From NCBI GenBank assembly GCA_947501325.1, contig CANMVC010000002.1, positions 372,001 to 436,000 on the forward strand: 64,000 nucleotides of DNA, given 5' to 3'. Source of the stretch: an uncultured Sphingomonadaceae bacterium. GTDB taxonomy: Bacteria > Pseudomonadota > Alphaproteobacteria > Sphingomonadales > Sphingomonadaceae. Of the stretch, positions 47,994-57,086 are shown in pieces. The notes below the pieces were generated by a model. That model ran no database searches. It worked only from the letters and a program-made list of their open reading frames with translations, and was not told where the DNA came from. Position 1 is the stretch's first letter, and the number at the start of each line of letters is the position of its first letter. Position numbers and translations under genes: made by a program.

Positions 47994-50900
47994 ATGCGTT
48001 GGTTAACCAACCTTATTAAGCCAGTCAGTCTGGCTCTTGCTGCAGGTGCAATGATCGCGCCTGCCTCTATGATTCCTGCGCATGCCCAAAGCTTCCCTCT
48101 CATCACCAATGTGGCGGAGGCAGAATGGGATGTCGGCAACACACGCCTGCAAACCCCGTCCAATCGCGTCGATATTCAGGTTGTCGCACCCCCAACAGTG
48201 CCGCCTGAGATCACGCTTTTCCATTTTGATGATCCACCAGGTGCGGAACAGCTGCCCCTCCCTGGCACCATGTGCAGAGGCTCCGGCGGCAATGTCCCTG
48301 TTGAGCTTCGCGGTGTGTTTGCCGGAACCAGTACCAGCCCAGCCTCGATCATGGAAACGGACAGAATCCGCGCCGGGGAGCCACTAATTGCTTCAGTTCT
48401 TGCCCCAAACAAGAATTTGAACAGTGCCGCTATCGACAGTTTCGATATTGTCCTCACCACGCCTTCTGGCGACCGTGAGACAATCAATATCGTTGAAACT
48501 GACGTAAATAGCGGCCGTTTCGTTGGCATGATCAATACCGCAGCGATTCCGCCTGCGCCGGTTCAGGGCGATTGCGTCCTGTCCGTGCAGCCTGGCGATC
48601 AGCTCAATGTGGGTATTGATGAGGTCAGCGGTAGTGCCATTGGCACAGTCGCAATCGGGATCTTGATCGATCCCTTTGGTGAAACCTTTGACAGCGGCGA
48701 CGGCGCCCCTGTCGATGGCACACGGGTAACGCTCATAGATGTTGCCACGGGCCTGCCAGCAGAAGTTTTCGGTGATGACGGCGTCTCTGTGTTCCCCAGC
48801 ACAGTGATTTCCGGCGGATCCGTGACCGATAGCGGCGGCAATGTGTATGACTTCTCCGAAGGCTTTTATCGCTTCCCGTTTGCCCGTCCCGGCCAGTATA
48901 GGCTGCTGATAGAGCCCCCAGCGCCCTATACAGCGCCATCCTCGGCCACCCCGGAAGAGCTGTCAGGCTTCCGGCGCACCGACGGCTTGCCCTTCACCAT
49001 TGTGGATGGCTCTTATGGCGGGATCATCACCCTGAATGATCCGGCACCGGTCCGCGTGGATGTCCCGCTGGACAGGCCCGGCGTGCCGATAGCCATCACC
49101 AAGGCGGCGTCCACAGCGATTGCCGTGCCCGGTGATGCCATCCAATATCGGGTTACGGTGCAGAACAGCGATCCGGCGCGCACCACCGGCGCGATCACGA
49201 TTGAGGACCAGTTGCCAAGCGCGATGCGCCTGCGCATTGACACCGTTCGCTATAATGGGGCTCTCGTGACACCTGTTGTGCAGCCCAATGGACAGAATTT
49301 CTCGGTCAACGTCCCTGCTTTGCCCCCGGCAGGCAGCGGATTATTGACCTATTTGGCGGAAGTCCGTCAGGACGCCCAGCCTGGCGATGCCATCAACACG
49401 GCTCAGGCCCGCGATAATCGCGGTGCCGAGAGCCTCGTCGCCAGTGTGCCGGTCCGCGTCGAACGCGACGGCATTTCCGAAAGATTTACGATTATCGGCC
49501 GTATTACTGACGGCGAATGCGACGTCGATCCGCGCAAAGCCGCCGGAATTGGCGGTATTCGCGTCTTGTTACAGGACGGGACCTATACTGTTACCGACGA
49601 AGACGGTCGTTATCATTTTGAGGGCATCAAGCCCGGACTGCATGTTGTTCAGGTCGATCCATCCACTTTTCCAGCCGATATGGCTCCGATTAACTGCGCG
49701 CAGAACACGCGGGCCGCCGGCAGCGATATATCGCGCTTTGTTGAAGGCCGAGGCGGAGCGCTGAAACGCGCTGATTTCCGCGCTAAAAAGGTTGCAAAGC
49801 GGGACGTGGCGACTGTCGAAACCTATCAAAAGCCGGAAGTTATTTCCGATCAGGAAGCTGCTGGAGCCGAACGAAACTGGCTGGCCGGTCAAGCACCCGG
49901 TATTGGATTCATATTCCCTGAAACCGGCTATAATCCACGGGTCAAGTCACTGCGCGTTGCTATAAAACATGGCAAAGAGCATCGGGTAGAACTCACCTTG
50001 AACGGCGAAGCGGTCAATCCGCTATCCTTTGATGGTAAGGAAAAAAGCGCCAATGGTTCGGTTCAGGTGAGCCTGTGGCGTGGTCTGGACATCAAATCGC
50101 GCAAAAACATACTCGTGGCGCGGGTCTTGGACAAAAATGGCAAGCTGGTCGAGGAACTAACCCGCGAAGTCCACTATTCGGCCAGCCCGCTCAATGCAGA
50201 ACTGCTTAAAGAACGCTCTGTATTGATTGCAGATGGCGTTACCCGGCCTGTTTTGGCCGTTCGCCTGACCGATCGTGACGGTCGCCCGGCGCATCATGGC
50301 ACAACCGGTGACTTCAGCGTTCCCGCCCCCTATGCCCCCGCCATTGAGGTGGATGCACAGCAGGCGAACCAGCTTTCTGGCCTCGAACGCGGCGCCCCTG
50401 TATGGCGCGTAGAAGGCGATGAGGGCATTGCCTATATCGAACTCGCGCCGACAACCGCCTCGGGTTCTGTCAGCGTCACTTTCCCGTTTCAGGATGGCGA
50501 AGTATCGCGCGAACAACGCATTGAAACATGGCTTGATCCCGGCAATCGTCCGTGGACTGTTGTTGGCTTTGCTGCGGGGACCGTGGGTTTCAACACATTG
50601 GACGAGCGTCTTGAAGACCTTGTCGACGATGATGATAATATCAATGTTGATGGTCGCGTTGCGCTTTATGCCAAAGGCCGCGTCACCGGCAAATGGCTGA
50701 TGACGCTGGCCTATGATACCGACAAGCAAGAAGATGAAACCCGCTTTGCCGGTGTTATCGACCCACGCCGTTATTACACCGTTTATGCGGATCGTTCAGA
50801 ACAGCGTTTCGATGCCGCTTCGGTTCGCCGTTTATATTTAAAGCTTGAGCGTCCTCAGTTTTACGCGCTGTTTGGTGATTACGAGACTGGTATCAATGAG

Positions 50901-53093
50901 CCTGAACTGGCCCGTTACCAACGCGCGTTCAACGGTGTGAAAGCTGAATATCGCAACGATCAGGTCAGCGCGCTGGCCTTTGGCGCGGATGCGGCGAACC
51001 GTTTCCGCCGGGAAGAAATTCAGGGCAACGGCCTGTCCGGTCCCTACGCCCTCTCCACCCGAGATATTATCGCAAATAGCGAGCGTATCACATTGGAAAC
51101 ACGCGATCGTTTACGCTCTGACCGGATTGTTGAGCGCAAAGAACTCACGCGCCATATCGATTATGATATCGACTATCTCGCTGGCACCTTGCGGTTCCGT
51201 GAGCCGGTTTTGAGCCGCAGCAGCGGTCTCGATCCGCAATTCATCATCGCTGAATATGAAATGTTGGGCGTGGGTGGCCGCGATCTAAACGCTGGCGGTC
51301 GTCTGACTTACGAGTCCAAGGACAAGAAGTTCAAAGTCGGTGCTACCGCGATCCATGACGAGAATGAAAGCGTCAAAAGCGATCTTGTAGGCGTGGATGT
51401 GCGCTATCGGCCCAATCTGAAAACGGAATTTCGAGCAGAGGTGGCTTCCAGCGACAGCGAAGACAAAACCGCCGACGTGCTAAATGGCGAGCAACGCGGT
51501 GCAGATAGCGCCGTTGCCTGGCTGGTCGAGGCTGAGCATCATGGTTCCAATTTCGATGTCCTCGCCTATGTGCGCCAGCAATCCGCCGGTTTTGGTCTGG
51601 GTCAGCTTAACGCAGCGGAAAGCGGTACCCGCAAATTCGGTATCGACACGCGTGTGCGTCTCAATGACAAGCTGTCGCTTTCAGCCAGCGGTTATCAGGA
51701 GAATTTCCTGACCAGCAATGCGCGTCGGCGCTCCGGCACGGCGGAAATCGAATATCGCAACGACAATACCGCCCTGCGTGCCGGTGTCGTCCATGCCGAG
51801 GACAGATTGTCTGACGGTAGCGTCAATCGCTCTACATTAGCGCGGCTTGGTGCGACGCAAAGACTGTTTGACGGCAAGCTGGAACTGGATGCCCAAACCG
51901 AATTCGCACTCGGCGGCCAGGATGAAAGCATCGACTTTCCGGCCCGTCACAGCGTGACCGCACGCTATGCGATCACCAACGATATCAAGCTGGTCGGTAC
52001 ATATGAGATCGCCGATGGCGAGAATATCGATGCGCGCACCGCTCGCATTGGTGTCGATGTCGCGCCATGGGATGGAGCGCGTGCCGTGGTCAGTGCCAAT
52101 CAACAGGAAATTACCGAATTTGGCCCGCGCACCTTTGCCGCTTACGGCCTGACTCAGTCTATTCCGCTCGACGACAAGTGGACGATCGATTTCTCACTCG
52201 ACGGCAACGAAACCTTGGGGGGTTTTGACCGCAGCGATGTGATTAACGACGAACAACCTGTCGCTTCCGGCGGTTTTCTGGGCAATGATGGCTCGTTGAC
52301 GGAAGATTTCATCGCCGTCACTGCCGGTGCAACCTTCCGCAGCGACGACTGGAGCTGGGTCAGCCGCGCCGAATATCGCGATGGCGATATCTCGGAACGC
52401 TATGGATTCACCTCTGCCGTTTTGAAACAAATCGGTGAAGGCAGCGCTTTGGGGGCATTGGGCAGCATCTTCGTCGCCGAAGATGAAACCGGCACCAACA
52501 CCAGAGTGATCGAAGCGGAGGCCAGCTGGGCCCATCGCCCGGCGGACAGCCGCTGGTCATGGCTCGAAAAACTCGAATTTCGCGAAGACCGCGTGCGCAA
52601 TGCGACCGCGGGCACGTCCGGACCGATTGGCGGCGCGCCGCTACTGGTCAACGGGGACGTAACTTCTCGTAGAATTATCAATAGTTTAAGCGTCAATTAC
52701 ACGCCGATTGACGCGGATGATGGCATCTTTACCGAAGCCGGAGAATATAGTTTCTTTTGGGGAAGCCGCTATGTTTTCGATAAATTTGGTGAAGATGATG
52801 TCAAAGGCTGGAGCAATGTGGTCGGGGCGGACGTCAAGTTCGACCTTTCCGACACCATTGACATCGGCGGACAGGCGACTGCGCGTATAGGTACGGACTT
52901 TGATACGATTGCCTATAGCGGGGGACCGAGTATCGGGATCACGCCGTTTAAAAACGGCTATATCTCGCTCGGCTATAATGTGGTGGGTTTTGAAGACCGC
53001 GACTTTGAAGAAAGCCGCTATACCAGAGATGGGCCCTTCATCACCTTCCGCCTGAAATTTGACCAGCAGACCCTGGGGAGTTTGGGGCTTTAA
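47994..53093 (+). CDS. Giant outer-membrane beta-barrel protein with DUF11-like and SdrD-B-like domains
   Basis: About 1,699 residues from the ATG at 47994, which opens a normal signal peptide (LIKPVSLALAAGAMIAPASM to AHAQ). The frame extends to 47931 but that part is translated hairpin. The mature N-terminus (FPLITNVAEAEWDVGNTRL, then SNRVDIQV) repeats the module of the two larger DUF11 proteins. A DUF11 domain is near 367-470 (VPGDAIQYRVTVQNSD), an SdrD-B/carboxypeptidase-regulatory-like domain near 496-570 (TVTDEDGRYHFEGIKPGLHV), then Ig-like segments. From about 860 to the end alternate hydrophobic/polar strands rich in Tyr/Arg/Asp indicate a large beta-barrel (RRYYTVYADRSEQRFDA, YALFGDYETGINEPELARYQ). 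No TonB box was seen. Function is unknown; anchor or exporter of the DUF11 proteins is a hypothesis. Confidence 0.82.
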   Translation: MRWLTNLIKPVSLALAAGAMIAPASMIPAHAQSFPLITNVAEAEWDVGNTRLQTPSNRVDIQVVAPPTVPPEITLFHFDDPPGAEQLPLPGTMCRGSGGNVPVELRGVFAGTSTSPASIMETDRIRAGEPLIASVLAPNKNLNSAAIDSFDIVLTTPSGDRETINIVETDVNSGRFVGMINTAAIPPAPVQGDCVLSVQPGDQLNVGIDEVSGSAIGTVAIGILIDPFGETFDSGDGAPVDGTRVTLIDVATGLPAEVFGDDGVSVFPSTVISGGSVTDSGGNVYDFSEGFYRFPFARPGQYRLLIEPPAPYTAPSSATPEELSGFRRTDGLPFTIVDGSYGGIITLNDPAPVRVDVPLDRPGVPIAITKAASTAIAVPGDAIQYRVTVQNSDPARTTGAITIEDQLPSAMRLRIDTVRYNGALVTPVVQPNGQNFSVNVPALPPAGSGLLTYLAEVRQDAQPGDAINTAQARDNRGAESLVASVPVRVERDGISERFTIIGRITDGECDVDPRKAAGIGGIRVLLQDGTYTVTDEDGRYHFEGIKPGLHVVQVDPSTFPADMAPINCAQNTRAAGSDISRFVEGRGGALKRADFRAKKVAKRDVATVETYQKPEVISDQEAAGAERNWLAGQAPGIGFIFPETGYNPRVKSLRVAIKHGKEHRVELTLNGEAVNPLSFDGKEKSANGSVQVSLWRGLDIKSRKNILVARVLDKNGKLVEELTREVHYSASPLNAELLKERSVLIADGVTRPVLAVRLTDRDGRPAHHGTTGDFSVPAPYAPAIEVDAQQANQLSGLERGAPVWRVEGDEGIAYIELAPTTASGSVSVTFPFQDGEVSREQRIETWLDPGNRPWTVVGFAAGTVGFNTLDERLEDLVDDDDNINVDGRVALYAKGRVTGKWLMTLAYDTDKQEDETRFAGVIDPRRYYTVYADRSEQRFDAASVRRLYLKLERPQFYALFGDYETGINEPELARYQRAFNGVKAEYRNDQVSALAFGADAANRFRREEIQGNGLSGPYALSTRDIIANSERITLETRDRLRSDRIVERKELTRHIDYDIDYLAGTLRFREPVLSRSSGLDPQFIIAEYEMLGVGGRDLNAGGRLTYESKDKKFKVGATAIHDENESVKSDLVGVDVRYRPNLKTEFRAEVASSDSEDKTADVLNGEQRGADSAVAWLVEAEHHGSNFDVLAYVRQQSAGFGLGQLNAAESGTRKFGIDTRVRLNDKLSLSASGYQENFLTSNARRRSGTAEIEYRNDNTALRAGVVHAEDRLSDGSVNRSTLARLGATQRLFDGKLELDAQTEFALGGQDESIDFPARHSVTARYAITNDIKLVGTYEIADGENIDARTARIGVDVAPWDGARAVVSANQQEITEFGPRTFAAYGLTQSIPLDDKWTIDFSLDGNETLGGFDRSDVINDEQPVASGGFLGNDGSLTEDFIAVTAGATFRSDDWSWVSRAEYRDGDISERYGFTSAVLKQIGEGSALGALGSIFVAEDETGTNTRVIEAEASWAHRPADSRWSWLEKLEFREDRVRNATAGTSGPIGGAPLLVNGDVTSRRIINSLSVNYTPIDADDGIFTEAGEYSFFWGSRYVFDKFGEDDVKGWSNVVGADVKFDLSDTIDIGGQATARIGTDFDTIAYSGGPSIGITPFKNGYISLGYNVVGFEDRDFEESRYTRDGPFITFRLKFDQQTLGSLGL

Positions 53094-53158
53094 CGGGGCC
53101 GTTGCGTCACACATCCGTCACCTTTCAGTTGATGGATGCAAAATAGCTTTGAAGATTT

Positions 53159-53236
53159 GTGCTCCGCACTTGATGCGGAGCCCAGGTTAGCAGGGCGCAA
53201 CAGGTAACCCTAGGCTCCGCATCAAGTGCGGAGCAC
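53159..53236. repeat. Perfect 24-bp inverted repeat after the barrel gene
   Basis: The arm GTGCTCCGCACTTGATGCGG and four further bases (53159-53182) is repeated as its exact reverse complement at 53213-53236. The bases inside (CCAGGTTAG and GTAACCCTAGG) also pair partly, so a hairpin of more than 30 bp is possible. It sits between the convergent barrel and E2 genes and may work as a bidirectional terminator. It looks like another dispersed REP-type element. Confidence 0.8.
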
Positions 53237-53309
53237 GTTGCTCTGTGTGTAAATTGCTGAGCGATTATCGCAAAACCAGCGCTTTGGGGAGTGCCGGAAA
53301 CCGCGACAA

Positions 53310-54611
53310 TCAATCAGCGAACAACAATACAGGTGTTTCAAGCAAATGCTTGAGCGCTTGCACATAACTGGCGGCATCATAGCCGTCCACGACCCTGTGA
53401 TCACACGAGATCGACAGATTCATCAGCTTGCGTGCCTGAATCTCACCGTCAATGATCATGGGGCGCTCGACGATCTTGTTAGGACCGATAATCGCGACCT
53501 GCGGGCGTTGTATGACGGGTGTCGTCGCAATGCCGCCCAAGGGGCCGAGAGACGTCAATGTCAGCGTCGATCCCGACAATTCGTCCGCCTTTGCGCTGCC
53601 ATCGCGCGCAGCGGCCGATAAACGGCTGATATCTGAGGCCAATTGCCAGATATTCTTGTCCTGTGCGTCCCGTATAACCGGCACCATAAGGCCCTGTTCG
53701 GTCTGTGTGGCCATGCCCAGGTGCACGGCGCCATGACGCGTTATTAGGCCGGCTTCGTCGTCATAAGTCGCATTAAGCATCGGAAATTGCGGCAGCGCTT
53801 TGCAGATGGCAACGATCATCAAAGGCAACATGGTGATTTTTGGCCGGTCGCCGCGATTGGCATTCAGGTCCGTGCGCATATCTTCGACCGCGGTCATATC
53901 AATTTCATCGACATAGGAAAAATGCGGAATATGGCGTTTCGATTCCGCCATATTCTGGGCGATCTTGCGGCGCATGCCGATGACCTTGATGGTTTCGTCG
54001 TCACGTTTGAGAGACGCGCCCGAGGGCCGATAACCCTGCCCGCTGCCATAGCTCAAATAGGCATCCAGATCGCTGTGCCGGATATGCTCGCCCTGGGCCT
54101 TCACGAGGCTCAGATCAACGCCCAGATCGGCCGCGCGTTTACGCACGGCGGGGGTCGCGAGAACCTTTGCCGATGGCGTGGATTCTGCTGCCATGACGTC
54201 ACTTTTGGGTGGTTCCGTAACGGTTTTGTCAACTTCGGGGGCGGGCGCTGGGGCCTCGGCAGATCGTTCACTTTCTTCTTTATTATCAGTAGTTTGAACT
54301 GGCGTCGTGACGTCACTTTCGACCGCAGCGTTACTTTCCGACAGTCCCGCTTCCGCGGCACTTCCGTCACCTTCCGCCTCTATCTGAACCAGCATAGAAC
54401 CGATGGCGATGATATCGCCTTCTTCCCCCGCAACAGCAACAATCGTTCCCGATACCGGCGCTTCCATTTCAACCGTCGCCTTGTCGGTCATCATGTCGGC
54501 AATCTGATCATCTTCCTCGACCCGATCACCGACCTTCACATGCCAAGCGACGATCTCCGCCTCGGCTATGCCTTCGCCGATATCAGGCAGGTTGAAAGTG
54601 TAAATGCTCAT
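53310..54611 (-). CDS. bkdB: Branched-chain 2-oxoacid dehydrogenase E2 (dihydrolipoyl acyltransferase)
   Basis: A 433-residue E2. An N-terminal lipoyl domain (DLPDIGEG-type start, lipoyl Lys in MMTDKATVEMEAP), an Ala/Pro/Glu-rich linker, a peripheral subunit-binding domain (VLATPAVRKRAADLGVDLSL) and a catalytic domain with SCDHRVVDGYDAASYV, which holds the HxxxDG active site. It passes acyl groups to CoA in valine, leucine and isoleucine breakdown. The ATG overlaps the E1-beta stop (ATGA). No E3 gene is adjacent, so E3 is probably shared. Confidence 0.92.
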   Translation of the reverse strand: MSIYTFNLPDIGEGIAEAEIVAWHVKVGDRVEEDDQIADMMTDKATVEMEAPVSGTIVAVAGEEGDIIAIGSMLVQIEAEGDGSAAEAGLSESNAAVESDVTTPVQTTDNKEESERSAEAPAPAPEVDKTVTEPPKSDVMAAESTPSAKVLATPAVRKRAADLGVDLSLVKAQGEHIRHSDLDAYLSYGSGQGYRPSGASLKRDDETIKVIGMRRKIAQNMAESKRHIPHFSYVDEIDMTAVEDMRTDLNANRGDRPKITMLPLMIVAICKALPQFPMLNATYDDEAGLITRHGAVHLGMATQTEQGLMVPVIRDAQDKNIWQLASDISRLSAAARDGSAKADELSGSTLTLTSLGPLGGIATTPVIQRPQVAIIGPNKIVERPMIIDGEIQARKLMNLSISCDHRVVDGYDAASYVQALKHLLETPVLLFAD

Positions 54612-55630
54612 GCTGTCAGCTCCCCGACTATCTTATCCAAAGCTTCCCCGATCCGGACCGGTCCCGGGAAATAAGCCCATTCCAGTGAATGAGGGTAAGG
54701 CGTATCAAATCCGGTCACTCGCTCAATCGGTGCCTCAAGATGATAGAAGCACCGCTCCTGCACCAGCGCCGACAGTTCCGCCCCAAATCCACTCGTGCGG
54801 GTCGCCTCATGAATGATCAGGCAGCGCCCGGTCTTCTTCACCGACGCCTCAATCGTCTCGATATCCAGCGGAACGAGCGTTCGCAGGTCAATCACTTCCG
54901 CATCAACACCTTGTTCTTCAACCACCGCCCTTGCGACATGAACCATTGTGCCATAGGCTAGAATAGTCACAGCTTCACCAGCGCGGACTATGTTCGCCTT
55001 ACCAAGCGGTATCTTGTAATAGTCCTCGGGGACTTCAGACGCCTCAAACTTCGACCAGGGCTCTACCGGCTTGTCATAATAGCCAGTGAAAGGACCATTG
55101 TAGATCCGCTTGGGTTCAAAGAACATGACCGGGTCATTGTCTTCAATCGCCGAAATAAGCAGTCCCTTGGCGTCATAAGGCGTTGATGGAATTACTGTCT
55201 TCAAGCCACAGACATGGGTAAACATGCTCTCCGGCGACTGGCTATGTGTTTGCCCGCCGAAGATACCGCCCCCAAAGGGCGAGCGCACCGTAATCGCACT
55301 GGTAAACTCGGCAGCAGACCGATAACGCAAGCGCGCGGCCTCGGATACAAGCTGGTCAAGGCCGGGGTAGATATAATCGGCAAACTGGATTTCCGGCACC
55401 GGCCGCATACCGTAAGCCGCCATGCCGACAGCGACTCCGATAATCCCGCATTCGCTGATCGGTGTATCAAAACACCGCGTCTTGCCGTGCTTTTCCTGAA
55501 GTCCAGCGGTCGCCCGGAAAACACCGCCAAAATAGCCGACATCTTCGCCCATGATAACCACATCATCATCGCGCGCCATCATGTTGTCCAGGCCACTGTT
55601 AATGGCTTCTATCATGTTCATGGTCGTCAT
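54608..55630 (-). CDS. bkdA2: Branched-chain 2-oxoacid dehydrogenase E1 beta subunit
   Basis: A 340-residue transketolase-like beta subunit. Family segments: EDVGYFGGVFRATAGLQEKH, TPISECGIIGVAVGMAAYGM, RSPFGGGIFGGQTHSQSPES and the C-terminal FDTPYPHSLEWAYFPG typical of the branched-chain rather than the pyruvate enzyme. With E1-alpha it decarboxylates 2-oxoacids using TPP. Overlaps on both sides show tight coupling. Confidence 0.92.
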   Translation of the reverse strand: MTTMNMIEAINSGLDNMMARDDDVVIMGEDVGYFGGVFRATAGLQEKHGKTRCFDTPISECGIIGVAVGMAAYGMRPVPEIQFADYIYPGLDQLVSEAARLRYRSAAEFTSAITVRSPFGGGIFGGQTHSQSPESMFTHVCGLKTVIPSTPYDAKGLLISAIEDNDPVMFFEPKRIYNGPFTGYYDKPVEPWSKFEASEVPEDYYKIPLGKANIVRAGEAVTILAYGTMVHVARAVVEEQGVDAEVIDLRTLVPLDIETIEASVKKTGRCLIIHEATRTSGFGAELSALVQERCFYHLEAPIERVTGFDTPYPHSLEWAYFPGPVRIGEALDKIVGELTA

Positions 55631-56919
55631 TACTTGGATGCCTCCGCATCAGGCCATTTGATTTCCCGTTCCCGGTTCGCCTGATCGCTCTGTTCTTTCA
55701 GATGCCAGGGCATTTCTTCAAAGACATCCTGGAACATCGTCTCAAAAGGCTGGTGTAGACCATGACCCAAAATACCGTTTTTCTCAGCTTCCTTGGTCGC
55801 GACTTTCACAGCGTCAATACATTCTTTGTCGAGTGCTTCATGCTGCTCTTTACTCCAAACACCGCGATGGATCAGGTGGCGTTTCAACCGGGTAATCGGG
55901 TCACCCAATGGCCATTCCTCGCGTTCTTGTGCGCTTCGATAGGCGCTGGGATCATCAGACGTGCTGTGCGCTTCTGCGCGATAGGTGAAATGCTCAATCA
56001 GCGTCGGACCATTGTTGGTTCGCGCCCGTTCCGCCGCCCATTGGGTTGCTGCATAAACGGCCAAGGGGTCATTGCCATCAACCCGCAGTCCGGCGATTCC
56101 GTAACCTGCAGCCCGCGCAGCAAAAGTTGTCCGCTCAGCGCCTGCAAAACCAGAAAACGAAGAGATAGCCCATTGGTTATTGACGATATTCATGACAATC
56201 GGTGCGTTGTAGACGGCAGCAAAGGTCATCGCACTGTGGAAATCACCCTCAGCGGTAGAGCCCTCCCCACACCAAGTCGCTGCTATACGGGTATCGCCTT
56301 TGGCAGCGCTCGCCATCGCCCATCCAACAGCCTGCGGATATTGGGTCGCCAGATTGCCAGATATGGAGAAAAACCCAAGCTCCCGCGAACAATACATGAT
56401 CGGTAGCTGACGACCTTTTAACTTGTCTTCCCGGTTGGAGAAAATCTGATTGATCATGTCCACCATCGGATAGCCACGAACAAACAAGATACCCTGCTGG
56501 CGATAGCTCGGGAAACACATATCATCGCTATGCAGTGCCATGGCTGCTGCAACTGATGTCGCCTCTTCGCCCGTGGATTTCATATAAAAGCTGGTTTTAC
56601 CCTGCCGCTGCATTCGGTGCAGCCGGTCATCAAATGCCCTCACCTGCGCCATGGTCTTAAGCATTTGCAAGAGCGTTTCGTCGGATAGCTTCGGATCCCA
56701 CGGACCAACCGCCTTGTAGTCGTCATCCAGCACACGGACCATGTCATAGACCATTTCCCGCATTGTCGCGGGATCGCTGGCCAAATCTGGTCGCGGCTGA
56801 TCGCCAGCCTTGGGGATAACGACGTCACTATAGTCCACTGTATCACCCGGACGATATTTCGGCTCGGGCACATGCAGGGATAATGGCGGCAAATTGGTTT
56901 TCGGCTTGTCGTCAGCCAC
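55630..56919 (-). CDS. bkdA1: Branched-chain 2-oxoacid dehydrogenase E1 alpha subunit
   Basis: A 429-residue TPP-binding subunit. The TPP region is seen as ATWCGEGSTAEGDFHSAMTF then IVMNIVNNQWAIS (the GDGxxN-type fold), and the phosphorylation-loop-like YRAEAHSTSDDPSAYR is present. The frame is open to 56943, but a GTG at 56919 has AGGAG seven bases upstream and gives MADDKPKTN. It is the first gene of the E1-alpha, E1-beta, E2 operon. Confidence 0.92.
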   Translation of the reverse strand: MADDKPKTNLPPLSLHVPEPKYRPGDTVDYSDVVIPKAGDQPRPDLASDPATMREMVYDMVRVLDDDYKAVGPWDPKLSDETLLQMLKTMAQVRAFDDRLHRMQRQGKTSFYMKSTGEEATSVAAAMALHSDDMCFPSYRQQGILFVRGYPMVDMINQIFSNREDKLKGRQLPIMYCSRELGFFSISGNLATQYPQAVGWAMASAAKGDTRIAATWCGEGSTAEGDFHSAMTFAAVYNAPIVMNIVNNQWAISSFSGFAGAERTTFAARAAGYGIAGLRVDGNDPLAVYAATQWAAERARTNNGPTLIEHFTYRAEAHSTSDDPSAYRSAQEREEWPLGDPITRLKRHLIHRGVWSKEQHEALDKECIDAVKVATKEAEKNGILGHGLHQPFETMFQDVFEEMPWHLKEQSDQANREREIKWPDAEASK

Positions 56920-57030
56920 AAGGCTTCTCCTACAATCACGCACTTGCTGCGTTGCAATATAAATATATTATTGTGTTACATTATTACAAAAAGATATTTA
57001 GGTCAATCTCCCTGCCCTAACTGTTGTCGC

Positions 57031-57060
57031 AAAAAAAGGGGCGCAAACATGTTGCGCCCC
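57031..57060 (-). terminator. Rho-independent terminator after the autotransporter gene
   Basis: On the minus strand a 9-bp stem (GGGGCGCAA with TTGCGCCCC, five-base loop) is followed by seven T residues. It lies 27 bp after the stop of the autotransporter protease. This is a textbook intrinsic terminator. Confidence 0.9.
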
Positions 57061-57086
57061 TGCTTAGCATATAACGGAGACAGTTT

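Noticed and set aside
47123-48163. Open frame of 346 codons on the minus strand
   Set aside because: Antisense to the DUF11 gene and the barrel start; crosses the terminator hairpin and has no motif.
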